From Ideonella sp. A 288 (lineage in GTDB: Bacteria > Pseudomonadota > Gammaproteobacteria > Burkholderiales > Burkholderiaceae_C): a stretch of 63,378 nt of DNA. Shown piece by piece: positions 17,137-24,271 of the stretch. The position numbers and the translations under genes were made by a program. Each line of letters begins with the position of its first letter. Positions within the stretch are counted from its first letter, which is position 1. The stretch is taken from assembly GCF_002198735.1 (NCBI RefSeq), contig NZ_MWLO01000135.1:19635-83012 (forward strand), read 5' to 3'. Under the pieces are notes generated by a model. The model was not told the origin of the DNA, made no database searches, and saw nothing but the letters and a program-made list of their open reading frames with translations.

Positions 17137-18186
17137 TCACTTCCCCAGCCAGCACCCGTCCAATGCCAGCCCGCCCAGCACATGGCGCCGCAGGCCCCAG
17201 GTGTCGGCCTGGCCGACATGATTGATCCAACCCTGCACCGTGGCATCGAATTCGCCGAAGCTGATGTCGCCGCGCTGCCATGCCGCGTGGCTGGCGCGCA
17301 GGCGGCGCGTCGCGGCCACCACCTTGCGCGACTTCACGCGCTGATGATCGGGGTAGACCACAAATCCAAGCCAAGGGATGCCCGCCGCACAGGCCTGCAC
17401 CTGCGCCGTGTTGTCGTGCACGCGCAGGCGCAGCCGCCGGGCCAGAAAATCCTGCACTGCGACGCCCCATTCGCGCAGCACGACCTTGTCGTCGTGGAAC
17501 AGCGCAAAGTCATCGACATAGCGCAGGTACGGCCCGCAACGCAGCGTGCGCTTGACGAACTGATCCAGCGGGTCGAGAAAGCAGTTGGACCAGAACTGCG
17601 AAGTCAGGTTGCCAATGGGCAGGCCGCGCGGCCGGCACTGCGCCAGCAGATCGTCGCCATCGAAGAACGCGGCGGGCACTTGCTCGGCATGGATGCCATC
17701 GCCACTGGCCACGATGTGCCGGATGAGATCGCGGATGCCGGGTTCGGGGATACGGCGCCAAAGCAGATCCTTCAGGATGGCATGGTCGATGCTCGGGAAG
17801 TGCTGGCGCACGTCCAGCCGCAGCACATAACGGTGCAGGCGCGCGAATTGTTGCAGCCGGTCGACGGCACGGTGCGTGCCCTTGCCAACGCGGTTGGCAT
17901 AGCTGTCGCCGATGAAACTGCGTTCGAAGCGCGGCTCGATCACGCCGCACAGCGCATGATGCACCACGCGGTCGGCAAAGGGCGCGGCGCTGATCCAGCG
18001 GCGTTTGGGCTCGTGGATGCTGAAGTGCACATACGCCCCCGGCCGCCAGGCTTGCGCCAGCAGTTGGCTCCGCAGGGCCAGCAGGTTTTCGCCCAGCCTG
18101 TAGCCAAAGCTCGCCACCGCCGCTGCGGCCTGCTTGCCGCGCGAGGCCAGAACCCAGGAGCGCAACAGATTGTCCCCATCCGCCAC
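17137..18186 (-). CDS. DGR-type reverse transcriptase
   Basis: The protein (349 aa from the GTG at 18186; a GTG at 18237 is an alternative) carries DGR-RT signatures: GENLLALRSQLL and WRPGAYVHFSIHEPKRR near the start, APFADRVVHHAL, FIGDSYANRVGKGTHRAV, LRLDVRQHFPSIDH (RT motif with the first Asp), the diagnostic PIGNLTSQFW near residue 190, the catalytic YVDD at 223-226 and a C-terminal GWINHVGQADTW. The LTSQ motif separates DGR RTs from group II intron and retron RTs. It makes cDNA from the TR RNA with errors at adenines and delivers it to the VRs. The TR lies upstream on the same strand. The frame upstream of the start is Ser/Arg/Trp-rich and antisense to the Avd-like gene, so it is not counted. 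Confidence 0.93.
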   Translation of the reverse strand: MADGDNLLRSWVLASRGKQAAAAVASFGYRLGENLLALRSQLLAQAWRPGAYVHFSIHEPKRRWISAAPFADRVVHHALCGVIEPRFERSFIGDSYANRVGKGTHRAVDRLQQFARLHRYVLRLDVRQHFPSIDHAILKDLLWRRIPEPGIRDLIRHIVASGDGIHAEQVPAAFFDGDDLLAQCRPRGLPIGNLTSQFWSNCFLDPLDQFVKRTLRCGPYLRYVDDFALFHDDKVVLREWGVAVQDFLARRLRLRVHDNTAQVQACAAGIPWLGFVVYPDHQRVKSRKVVAATRRLRASHAAWQRGDISFGEFDATVQGWINHVGQADTWGLRRHVLGGLALDGCWLGK

Positions 18187-18238
18187 CGCCAGCAGTCCGC
18201 CCGTGCCGCCCGACGCAGGCGATTCAGTCGCCGCCACG

Positions 18239-18595
18239 ATGGTGGTCCACACCCGGGCGCGCGAACTGCTGGAATGGCTGCTGCCGCATACCGGCAAGTT
18301 CCCGCGGGAACAGCGCCACCTGATGGCGAGGCACATTGCCAGCCTGGCCCTGGGCGTGCACGACGCGCTGATCGCGGCGCGCCATCTGGCACCGGGCCCG
18401 CGCGCCACGGCGCTGCTGGATGCCGACATCCAGCTCGACCAATTGCGCCAGCACCTGCACCTGGCCTGGCGCTGGCAGTGGCTGAGCGGAGGCCAGTTCC
18501 AGCATGTCAGCGGCCTGACCGATGAACTCGGGCGCCTGATCGGCGGCTGGAGGCGCGCCAAGCCCGCGCCACATGCACCGCCTGCGCGCCCTTAG
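18239..18595 (+). CDS. avd: Avd-like DGR accessory protein (four-helix bundle)
   Basis: This 118-residue, helix-rich, basic protein reads ELLEWLLPHTGKFPREQRH, ALGVHDALIAARH, DIQLDQLRQHLHLAW and GLTDELGRLIGGWRR, the pattern of the Avd/23S-intervening-sequence four-helix family. Avd forms a basic pentameric barrel that binds the RT and TR RNA and is needed for cDNA synthesis. The ATG at 18239 gives the usual length; no strong ribosome site is seen. Its strand is opposite to the RT and TR, and only 52 bp separate the two divergent starts. In most DGRs these genes run the same way, so this orientation is unusual. Confidence 0.85.
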   Translation: MVVHTRARELLEWLLPHTGKFPREQRHLMARHIASLALGVHDALIAARHLAPGPRATALLDADIQLDQLRQHLHLAWRWQWLSGGQFQHVSGLTDELGRLIGGWRRAKPAPHAPPARP

Positions 18596-18776
18596 GTGGG
18601 CCGCGCCGGAGCACGGGGCTCGAAGCGCGGCCCGGTTCGATAGGCGCCTGGGACAGAGCGCCCAGACGGGACCCACCCGCGCCATTCCAAAGGGCAGAAG
18701 CTCGGCGGGCCGACCGTGATCAGCCCGCATCACCGCCATGGCCGGCCGCACTGGCCGGCCCTGCCCCTGGGGATGT
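18596..18776. other. spacer between avd and TR
   Basis: No gene is seen in these 181 bases. On the TR strand this is the RNA immediately 3' of the template, where DGR cDNA priming is known to depend on structured spacer RNA. It includes a strong inverted repeat (18740-18760). Confidence 0.6.
18740..18760 (-). other. 8-bp stem hairpin just 3' of the TR
   Basis: GGCCGGCC at 18740-18747 and again at 18753-18760 flank the five-base loop GCACT. Because GGCCGGCC is its own complement, the RNA folds to a perfect 8-bp GC stem. It begins 17 bases after the end of TR/VR identity on the TR strand. There is no T-run, so it is not an ordinary terminator. A role in TR RNA folding or cDNA priming is inference. 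Confidence 0.55.
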
Positions 18777-18900
18777 GGCAGCACACGACACGGAAACCCA
18801 GGTTGTTGTTGCGGTTGCCAGGGGTGTTCCTGTTGCGATAAGACGCGCGGCAGTTCGTGGAATGGTTGTTCCACGAGCCGCCACGCACCGCCCGCCGCGC
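18777..18900 (-). repeat. DGR template repeat (TR)
   Basis: This 124-bp minus-strand segment is the adenine-rich master copy of both VRs. Between two invariant flanks it has 23 codons, nine of them AAC, holding 23 adenines; the flanks hold none. Read in frame it gives [36 protein letters not shown], the same protein motif as the receptors' ends, but it is not part of a supported gene. Downstream of the identity block (position 18776 on) it diverges from both VRs, as expected for an IMH* versus IMH difference. It lies upstream of the RT on the same strand. Confidence 0.96.
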
Positions 18901-18959
18901 ACCTGTCGGGGGACCCCACAGCCGAAGCTGCGGGCCGAGTATCGGTGCGATGGCCCATC

Positions 18960-18979
18960 GCCGAATGACAAATTTCGGC
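18960..18979 (-). other. inverted repeat between VR2 and TR
   Basis: GCCGAA and TTCGGC form a 6-bp stem with an eight-base loop, about 70 bases beyond the end of VR2. A small inverted repeat (CGGCG-CAC-CGCCG, 17108-17120) lies at about the same distance beyond VR1. In the Bordetella phage DGR a hairpin downstream of the VR assists target recognition. Similar use here is inference. Confidence 0.35.
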
Positions 18980-19032
18980 GGCGCGCTGCGCGCGCTCGGC
19001 CAAGGCAACGACCAACAGCCAATGCCCAGGGA

Positions 19033-22000
19033 TCAGGGTTCTTGAATGGGGCAGCACACGACACGGAAACCCAGGATGAGGTTGCGGTCGCCAGGGGTGA
19101 GCCTGTCGCGATAAGACGCGCGGCAGATCGTGGAAAGGTAGCGCCACGAGCCGCCACGCACCGCCCGCCGCGCATCACCGTCAACCACATCGCTCGTCAG
19201 CGCCTGGGCATCCAGGCGGTCGGTGTAGAGGCTGATGGTCCATTCCCAAACATTGCCGGGCATGTCGGTCAGGCCCGGCGTCGTGTCGGCGTTGGGGAAC
19301 ACGCCGACAGGACTGGTGCGGCGCAGATGCGCGGGGTCGGCATTCAATTGCAGCGCAGTGGGATCATGCATTCCCCAGGGCCAGCGGCGCCCGCCGTGGC
19401 CGCGCGCGGCGGCGTCCCATTCGGCCTCGGTCGGAAGGCGCAGCGGCTTGCCGGTCTGCACCGTCAGCCAGTGGGCATAGGCACGGGCTTCGAACAGGCT
19501 GATCCCCACCACGGGTTGCAGCGGCTGATTGAACCGGGCGTCGTCCCAATGGGCCGGTTGGGTTGCTGCATTGGCACCGAACGACGACTCCAGCCGGGCC
19601 TCGGCTTCGGCTTCAGTCCAGCCTGCGTAGGTTCGAAGTTGTTCGTCCACGTAGGCTTGCGTTTCGCCGGAAAAATACGCTTGAATGGCGGCATCAAAGT
19701 CTTGTCGCAGCGCAGCCAATCGGGGCCGCCAGTACTCGATCTCGGCATCGTTGCGCAGGCCCTTCTCGAGCCACTGCCGGGCCAGGCCAGGGTCCCACCA
19801 CTGCGCATCTTCATAGCCCTTGGCGTCGATGAAGCAGGCGAACTCGGCATTGGTGACGGGCGCAAAGGCCATCTCGAAGGCGGCCACGGGCACCGCCGTG
19901 GCGGGGCCTTCATCGAGACGCTCGGGCGTATCGCTGCCGACGACGTGCCTGCCCGCAGGCACCTTGATCCATTGCTCGGCAATGGGCCACAAGAAGCGGG
20001 CACCCCCGGGACCGATGCCCTCGCGATAACGCGGGTCGCCCAGCAGGCCCAGGGCCTCGGCCGCCTCGATGCGCCGACGAAGATCGGTGGCCGGGTCGCG
20101 GCTGCGATCGAGCAGGGCCTGGCGCAAGGCCTGAAGCGCTTGGTTGCCGGTGGCCGAGCCCTGCAGCTTCGCCTTGACGGCCAGCGCCGAGCGGCCGGCC
20201 AGGGGCAGGTTGATCGCTTGCAGGCGGGTCAGCCAGGCCGCCGGGTCGTCGCTTAGCTGTACGGCCAGCTTGATGGCTTCTTCCCACCCGCACACATCCG
20301 GGCCGGGCAGCGGGTCCTTGGCGGCCAGGCGGGCCAGCGCCTGATTCATATCTTCCAGCGCTGGCGGGCTCAGGTCGGGCCAGGCGCCGGTTGGGTCGGC
20401 CGGCAGGTTGCGAACGGCGCGCGCGGCAAAGTACTCCTGCCACAACTGGTGGGTGTAGCGAAAGCGGCCATTGAGCTCGACCTCGGTGAGGTTCAAGGCC
20501 GCGGTGGCCTTCAGCCAGGCGCTGCGCTCGGCCGGCGTGCCAATCCAGGGCGCCACGGCCTGAGCGGGCACGCCCACTTCGGTGCCCTGGCCGCTGCGGT
20601 GCATGGCCTCGGCCTGGCGCGCCAGACCGGCGAGCAGGCTGCCTTCTTCGGGCAGGTCGGTCAGGTGGCTGCGCCAGTGGTCGGCGTCGATCAGCTGTCG
20701 GCGGTCGCGCGGGCTGAGCAGGCCATCGCCATCCAGTTCGTCGCGCTCGAAGGCGCGGCGCAGGCGCAGCCAGGCCAGCCCGCCGAACAGTTCGGCCCGG
20801 TCTTGCGCCGGCCGGCCCAGGGCCAGTGTCAGGTCGCACTGGGCCGCCAGGTTGAAGGGCAGGGCGCACAGGTCTTTCAACCTGGCGTCCTCGTCGAGAC
20901 GCTGCCACAGCGCGTTGGCGGGGCCCAGGCGCAGCACGCAGTACTGCCGCATCTGGCTCGGTTGCCAATGGGCCAGGCGGGCCTGTTCCACCTGCAGCGT
21001 GGCGCTGCTGAGCGGCTCGCTGAATTCGAGCGTGCGCACGCTGAACAGCGGTGGCGCGTGATGGCCCGCTGCCTGTGTCAAGCCGGCGGCCCAGCCCGCC
21101 CAGCGCCGCACCGCCTTGCGGTAGGCGGCGGCATCCGGGGCCTGGATCTCGTTCACGCCGTCCAGCAGGTAGCGCAGGCGAAGGTTGCGGGCCAGTGTCT
21201 TCAACGGCGCCAGTGCCGGATAGAGCAGTTGCCACTGCGCATCCAGCCAGGCCTGAGGGTCGGGCGTGTCGTGGGGGCAGTCGGCCAGGCGTTGCCACAC
21301 GCACAGCTCGGGCAGGGGATCGCCCGCATCCAGCGCACGCAGCAGGGCGCGCTGGGTCTGCAGTTCGTGGTGCTGCAGCAGGGTGGACTTGCCGCCGCCC
21401 GGGTCGCCCACCAGCACCCAGGCGCCCGCCTGGGGCCGTGCCGCAAACAGCGCCTGCAGGCTGGGGTAGCGATTGCGCGTGGCCCAGGTTTCGCCGGCCG
21501 CGCCTTCGGGGCGATAGGCCAACAGGTCGAGGTTGACGAAACGCGTGTCCAGTTCGCCATGGCCGGGGCGGCACCAGGCCGCGAAGCGGCGCAGGGCGTA
21601 GCTGCGCAGGTCTTGCACGTCGGCCTGCCAGGCCGACTCGATCAACTCGTCGTCCAGGGGCTGATCGTGGTCGAGCAGGATGTCGGACAGGCGCTGCTGG
21701 GCGCTGTTCAAGGGTACGTGGCCGGCGGAGGCCGGTGGGGGCGGTGCAGCAGCCGGCGGCACCGGCGCTGCCGTCAGCGCGTCGCGCCTTTGGCATTCAT
21801 GTGTCAGCCATTTGTTCAGCCTGCGGGTGAATCCCGCCTCGAAGTCGCTCAGGCCATGGTGCTCGTTGATGCCGCGAAGGATCTCGTGCGTGCCCGGCTT
21901 CTTGCAGGCGTCGAAGAACGCCTTGACTCGCGCGTACTGCGCATAGGCCTGATCGTCTTCGTCGATGCTGGCGTCGGGATGGATCTGGAAGATGTCGAGG

Positions 22001-22404
22001 TCCCGAAACACCAGGATCTCGCGCACCTCGCCTCGCTTCGCTGCCTCCACGGCGCGGTGCAGTTCCCATTCGGTGCCGGTCCACGCGTCGCCATTGGGCG
22101 AGTGACCGAAGTCGTCGATCGGCAGAGGTGAACCGAAGGTGTGGCGGAACAGCGCGATCACCAGGTCGCAATGGCCCGGGTCGCCGGTGCTGGCAACCAC
22201 GTCGTGCTGCGGGTTGCGCAGAAAGGAGCATGGCACCGGATGCTGGGGGTCGTCCCAACGCAGCAGGTCGATCTGCACCCGCTCGCTGAGCAGCGGGTTG
22301 TCGTTGATGCCGTCAACCACCCTGGCCACCACCTCGCGCGCGGCGGCCGTGTCCTTTGGCGAGGCCAGAAAGATGCGGACGCGGTGGAGGGCTGCCATCG
22401 GCAT
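19033..22404 (-). CDS. DGR target 2: DUF4062-like / NACHT-type NTPase / FGE-type lectin receptor
   Basis: This 1123-residue paralogue of target 1 runs on the opposite strand. Residues ~8-200 form the DUF4062-like domain (VRIFLASPKDT, LVIALFRHTFGS, GTEWELHRAV). The P-loop GDPGGGKST is near residue 332, with LLDGVNEI as Walker B-like motif, then FTHQLWQEYF-like helical sequence (RYTHQLWQEYFAARAV). From ~810 comes the FGE-type lectin domain (FEMAFAPVTNAEF, RLPTEAEWDAAARG, GNVWEW, RGGSW, LGFRVVC). Residues 1078-1118 are variable repeat VR2. The cysteine pair needed for FGE catalysis is absent. A 158-aa gene ends 32 bp upstream and is probably co-transcribed. The VR end faces the TR and RT. Confidence 0.88.
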   Translation of the reverse strand: MPMAALHRVRIFLASPKDTAAAREVVARVVDGINDNPLLSERVQIDLLRWDDPQHPVPCSFLRNPQHDVVASTGDPGHCDLVIALFRHTFGSPLPIDDFGHSPNGDAWTGTEWELHRAVEAAKRGEVREILVFRDLDIFQIHPDASIDEDDQAYAQYARVKAFFDACKKPGTHEILRGINEHHGLSDFEAGFTRRLNKWLTHECQRRDALTAAPVPPAAAPPPPASAGHVPLNSAQQRLSDILLDHDQPLDDELIESAWQADVQDLRSYALRRFAAWCRPGHGELDTRFVNLDLLAYRPEGAAGETWATRNRYPSLQALFAARPQAGAWVLVGDPGGGKSTLLQHHELQTQRALLRALDAGDPLPELCVWQRLADCPHDTPDPQAWLDAQWQLLYPALAPLKTLARNLRLRYLLDGVNEIQAPDAAAYRKAVRRWAGWAAGLTQAAGHHAPPLFSVRTLEFSEPLSSATLQVEQARLAHWQPSQMRQYCVLRLGPANALWQRLDEDARLKDLCALPFNLAAQCDLTLALGRPAQDRAELFGGLAWLRLRRAFERDELDGDGLLSPRDRRQLIDADHWRSHLTDLPEEGSLLAGLARQAEAMHRSGQGTEVGVPAQAVAPWIGTPAERSAWLKATAALNLTEVELNGRFRYTHQLWQEYFAARAVRNLPADPTGAWPDLSPPALEDMNQALARLAAKDPLPGPDVCGWEEAIKLAVQLSDDPAAWLTRLQAINLPLAGRSALAVKAKLQGSATGNQALQALRQALLDRSRDPATDLRRRIEAAEALGLLGDPRYREGIGPGGARFLWPIAEQWIKVPAGRHVVGSDTPERLDEGPATAVPVAAFEMAFAPVTNAEFACFIDAKGYEDAQWWDPGLARQWLEKGLRNDAEIEYWRPRLAALRQDFDAAIQAYFSGETQAYVDEQLRTYAGWTEAEAEARLESSFGANAATQPAHWDDARFNQPLQPVVGISLFEARAYAHWLTVQTGKPLRLPTEAEWDAAARGHGGRRWPWGMHDPTALQLNADPAHLRRTSPVGVFPNADTTPGLTDMPGNVWEWTISLYTDRLDAQALTSDVVDGDARRAVRGGSWRYLSTICRASYRDRLTPGDRNLILGFRVVCCPIQEP
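19050..19173 (-). repeat. DGR variable repeat VR2
   Basis: These 124 bp align without gaps to the TR. The 30-bp and 25-bp flanks are identical; in the centre 12 positions differ, all at TR adenines: AAC>CGC, AAC>TAC, CAT>CTT, AAC>ATC, AAC>GAC (twice), AAC>CTC (twice) and AAC>ATC. Changes go to C, G and T. The TAT and AGG codons changed in VR1 are unchanged here, while the AAC triplet kept in VR1 is partly changed (AAC-CTC-ATC). The two VRs therefore carry independent mutation histories from one template. Confidence 0.96.
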
Positions 22405-22436
22405 CGCTCAGGCCAGCAGGGTTGCGTCCGGCGTCC

Positions 22437-22913
22437 TCACTCCTGTTCCAGCCGGGTCAGGTCTTCAACCCCCGCCAGTTCGGACAGAATGCCCGCGTAA
22501 CTCACCAGCACCTCCTGCAGCGCCGCCAGCTCGGCGCGGAAGCGCTGGCACTGGGCCGCGTCGGCAAAGGCCCCGGCCAGCGAGGCCTTGTGCCAGTGGG
22601 CGGTGAACGGCCGCACCTTCTGGTTGAGGATGACGATGGCCACCTTGGCGAACTGGTCGGCGTGTCGGGCACCCGTGGCGCGCAGCACGCCTCGGGTGAT
22701 CTCGAACAGCTTGTGCACCGACGCCAGCGCAGCCGCTTCGTCGCCCTGGTCGACCGGCAGGGCCTGGGTGGTGACGCGGGTCAGCAGTTCGACATACATC
22801 GCCCAGGCTGCGTCCTTGTCCTGATCGTTGGGCTGGAACTCGACGTCGAGGAACCCGGCGTTTACCTTCAGCTTGGTGAGACTCCAGCGGTCGAACAGTT
22901 CGCGCAGTTTCAT
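22437..22913 (-). CDS. helical protein of unknown function, partner of receptor 2
   Basis: I do not recognise a named family. The 158-residue protein starts at 22913 (MKLRELFDRWSL), is rich in predicted helix and has conserved-looking blocks: GFLDVEFQPNDQDKDAAW, MYVELLTRVTTQAL, HKLFEITRGVLRATG and RPFTAHWHKASLAG. No signal peptide or membrane helix is seen. It lies 32 bp before the receptor 2 gene on the same strand and is divergent from the TIR gene at 23081 across 167 bp, so it probably belongs to the same system. An adaptor or regulator role is a guess from position. Confidence 0.6.
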   Translation of the reverse strand: MKLRELFDRWSLTKLKVNAGFLDVEFQPNDQDKDAAWAMYVELLTRVTTQALPVDQGDEAAALASVHKLFEITRGVLRATGARHADQFAKVAIVILNQKVRPFTAHWHKASLAGAFADAAQCQRFRAELAALQEVLVSYAGILSELAGVEDLTRLEQE

Positions 22914-23080
22914 CGTCACCCGCCATGGTTTGACTGTGCAGACCAGTATATCGGCCGGCACCTGGTGGGCACCGTGACTCGCAGGCCACGCGGCTGCCAC
23001 AGATGTCCCGCGTTGGATGCCAGGGTGGCGATCACAGGACAGGCTTTGACTTCGAGCACCGCAGATCGCAAACTTGCCCG

Positions 23081-24271
23081 ATGGACCCCATGCGCCTGTA
23101 TGTCGTCTTCGATCCTGGCTTCGAACCCGCGGGGTCGGCCTGGGTGAGTTGGCTGGCCGATGCCCTCAGCGGCCTGGGCATGCAGCGCGACGGGTGTCGG
23201 TTCGGGGTTCCGGTGCAATGGCGCTCGCAGCCCTGGGGTGCTGAGCAACCCGGCCTGCCAGGCGTGCAGCACCCCAGGCGAATCGCACTGGACGACGCGG
23301 CCAGCAACTGCGTGCTGCTGCTGATGGACGACAGCATGGGGGCTGTTCAACCAACCCGGTGGGTGGCCTACGTTGAAGAATTGCGCGCGCGCATGGCCCA
23401 CCGCGCGGGGCGGGATCTGCTGGTGACGGTGATGTTGACGGCCCAGAAGCCGCTTTTCCCAGGGTTGCCGCACACCATGCGGGGCGCAGTACCCGACCTG
23501 CCATCGCAACCGCAGGCCGCCGTGCGGTTTCTCGTGCAGTTGCTCAATGCATTGCTGGTGCACCGCCAGCCTGAATCGGTGGTGGGCGCGCACCGGCCCG
23601 GCCATGGCATCTTCGTGTCGCACGCCAAGCGCGACGGCTGGCGCACTGCAGAGCGCATCGTGCAGGTGCTGTCGCGCGTGGGGCAGGGCGCCCGGCCGGC
23701 CTTCTTTCTGGACACCGACAGCCTGGTGCCCGGCAGCGACTTCGAATCCCGATTCGAAGCCGCCATCGGGGCCGGCAGCCTGCTGGCCCTGGCCACCGAT
23801 GCGTACCACACGCGGCCCTGGTGCCGCTGGGAACTGCTCACCGCCAAACGGCTGGGGCGGCCCATCGTGGTGGCCGACCTCAGTTCCGGCCGCATCGAGC
23901 GCACCCTGCCGTACCTGGGCAATGTGCCGTCGCAACGGGTGCCGGTGGCGGTCGGCGATGACGACGATGACCTGTCTGAACCCGTGATCGAACAACTCGC
24001 GCTGGCGCTGCTGTCCGAGGCCCTGCGCTTCGACCTGTGGCTCCAGCATGCTCGAGAACGCATGGCCGGCCGCCATTGCCGCTTGATGGCGCGACCGCCC
24101 GAATTGACCGACCTGGCCGAAGCCGCCGCGCAGGCGAACGGCAACCCGCAGACCTTGCCGTGGATGGTGTACCCCGACCCTCCGCTGGGACGGGAAGAGG
24201 TTGACCTGCTCGGCCGCGCCTTTCCACAGCAGGGCGTGTTCAGCCTCAGCCAGGCGTTGGCACGGTCATGA
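23081..24271 (+). CDS. TIR-domain protein with N-terminal TIR-like domain (paralogue)
   Basis: The start is ATG at 23081 or 23090 (MDPMRLYVVFD). Residues ~4-110 form a Rossmann/TIR-like domain (RLYVVFDPGFE, NCVLLLMDDSM), and residues ~175-310 a TIR domain with GIFVSHAKRD, FFLDTDSLVPGS and TRPWCRWELL, which includes the conserved Glu. The plan matches the protein at 8043 and the gene is again followed by a SLOG gene with an ATGA overlap. An acidic patch (GDDDDDLSE) lies near residue 290. Likely an NAD+-processing or signal-making enzyme. Confidence 0.8.
   Translation: MDPMRLYVVFDPGFEPAGSAWVSWLADALSGLGMQRDGCRFGVPVQWRSQPWGAEQPGLPGVQHPRRIALDDAASNCVLLLMDDSMGAVQPTRWVAYVEELRARMAHRAGRDLLVTVMLTAQKPLFPGLPHTMRGAVPDLPSQPQAAVRFLVQLLNALLVHRQPESVVGAHRPGHGIFVSHAKRDGWRTAERIVQVLSRVGQGARPAFFLDTDSLVPGSDFESRFEAAIGAGSLLALATDAYHTRPWCRWELLTAKRLGRPIVVADLSSGRIERTLPYLGNVPSQRVPVAVGDDDDDLSEPVIEQLALALLSEALRFDLWLQHARERMAGRHCRLMARPPELTDLAEAAAQANGNPQTLPWMVYPDPPLGREEVDLLGRAFPQQGVFSLSQALARS

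Noticed and set aside
17137-18186. Group II intron or retron reverse transcriptase
   Set aside because: The LTSQ motif, short length and TR/VR pairs are DGR traits; no maturase domain, ribozyme or msr-msd is seen.
18187-18561. N-terminal extension of the RT frame
   Set aside because: The 125 extra codons are Ser/Arg/Trp-rich, antisense to the Avd-like gene, and unlike any RT N-terminus.
18730-19008. Minus-strand 92-aa frame spanning the TR
   Set aside because: It reads the TR as a receptor-like peptide but has no ribosome site and a non-coding N-terminus. The TR is the template, not a gene.
19033-22404. Sulfatase-maturing enzyme
   Set aside because: The FGE-type fold is present but the active-site cysteines are not, and no sulfatase gene is near.
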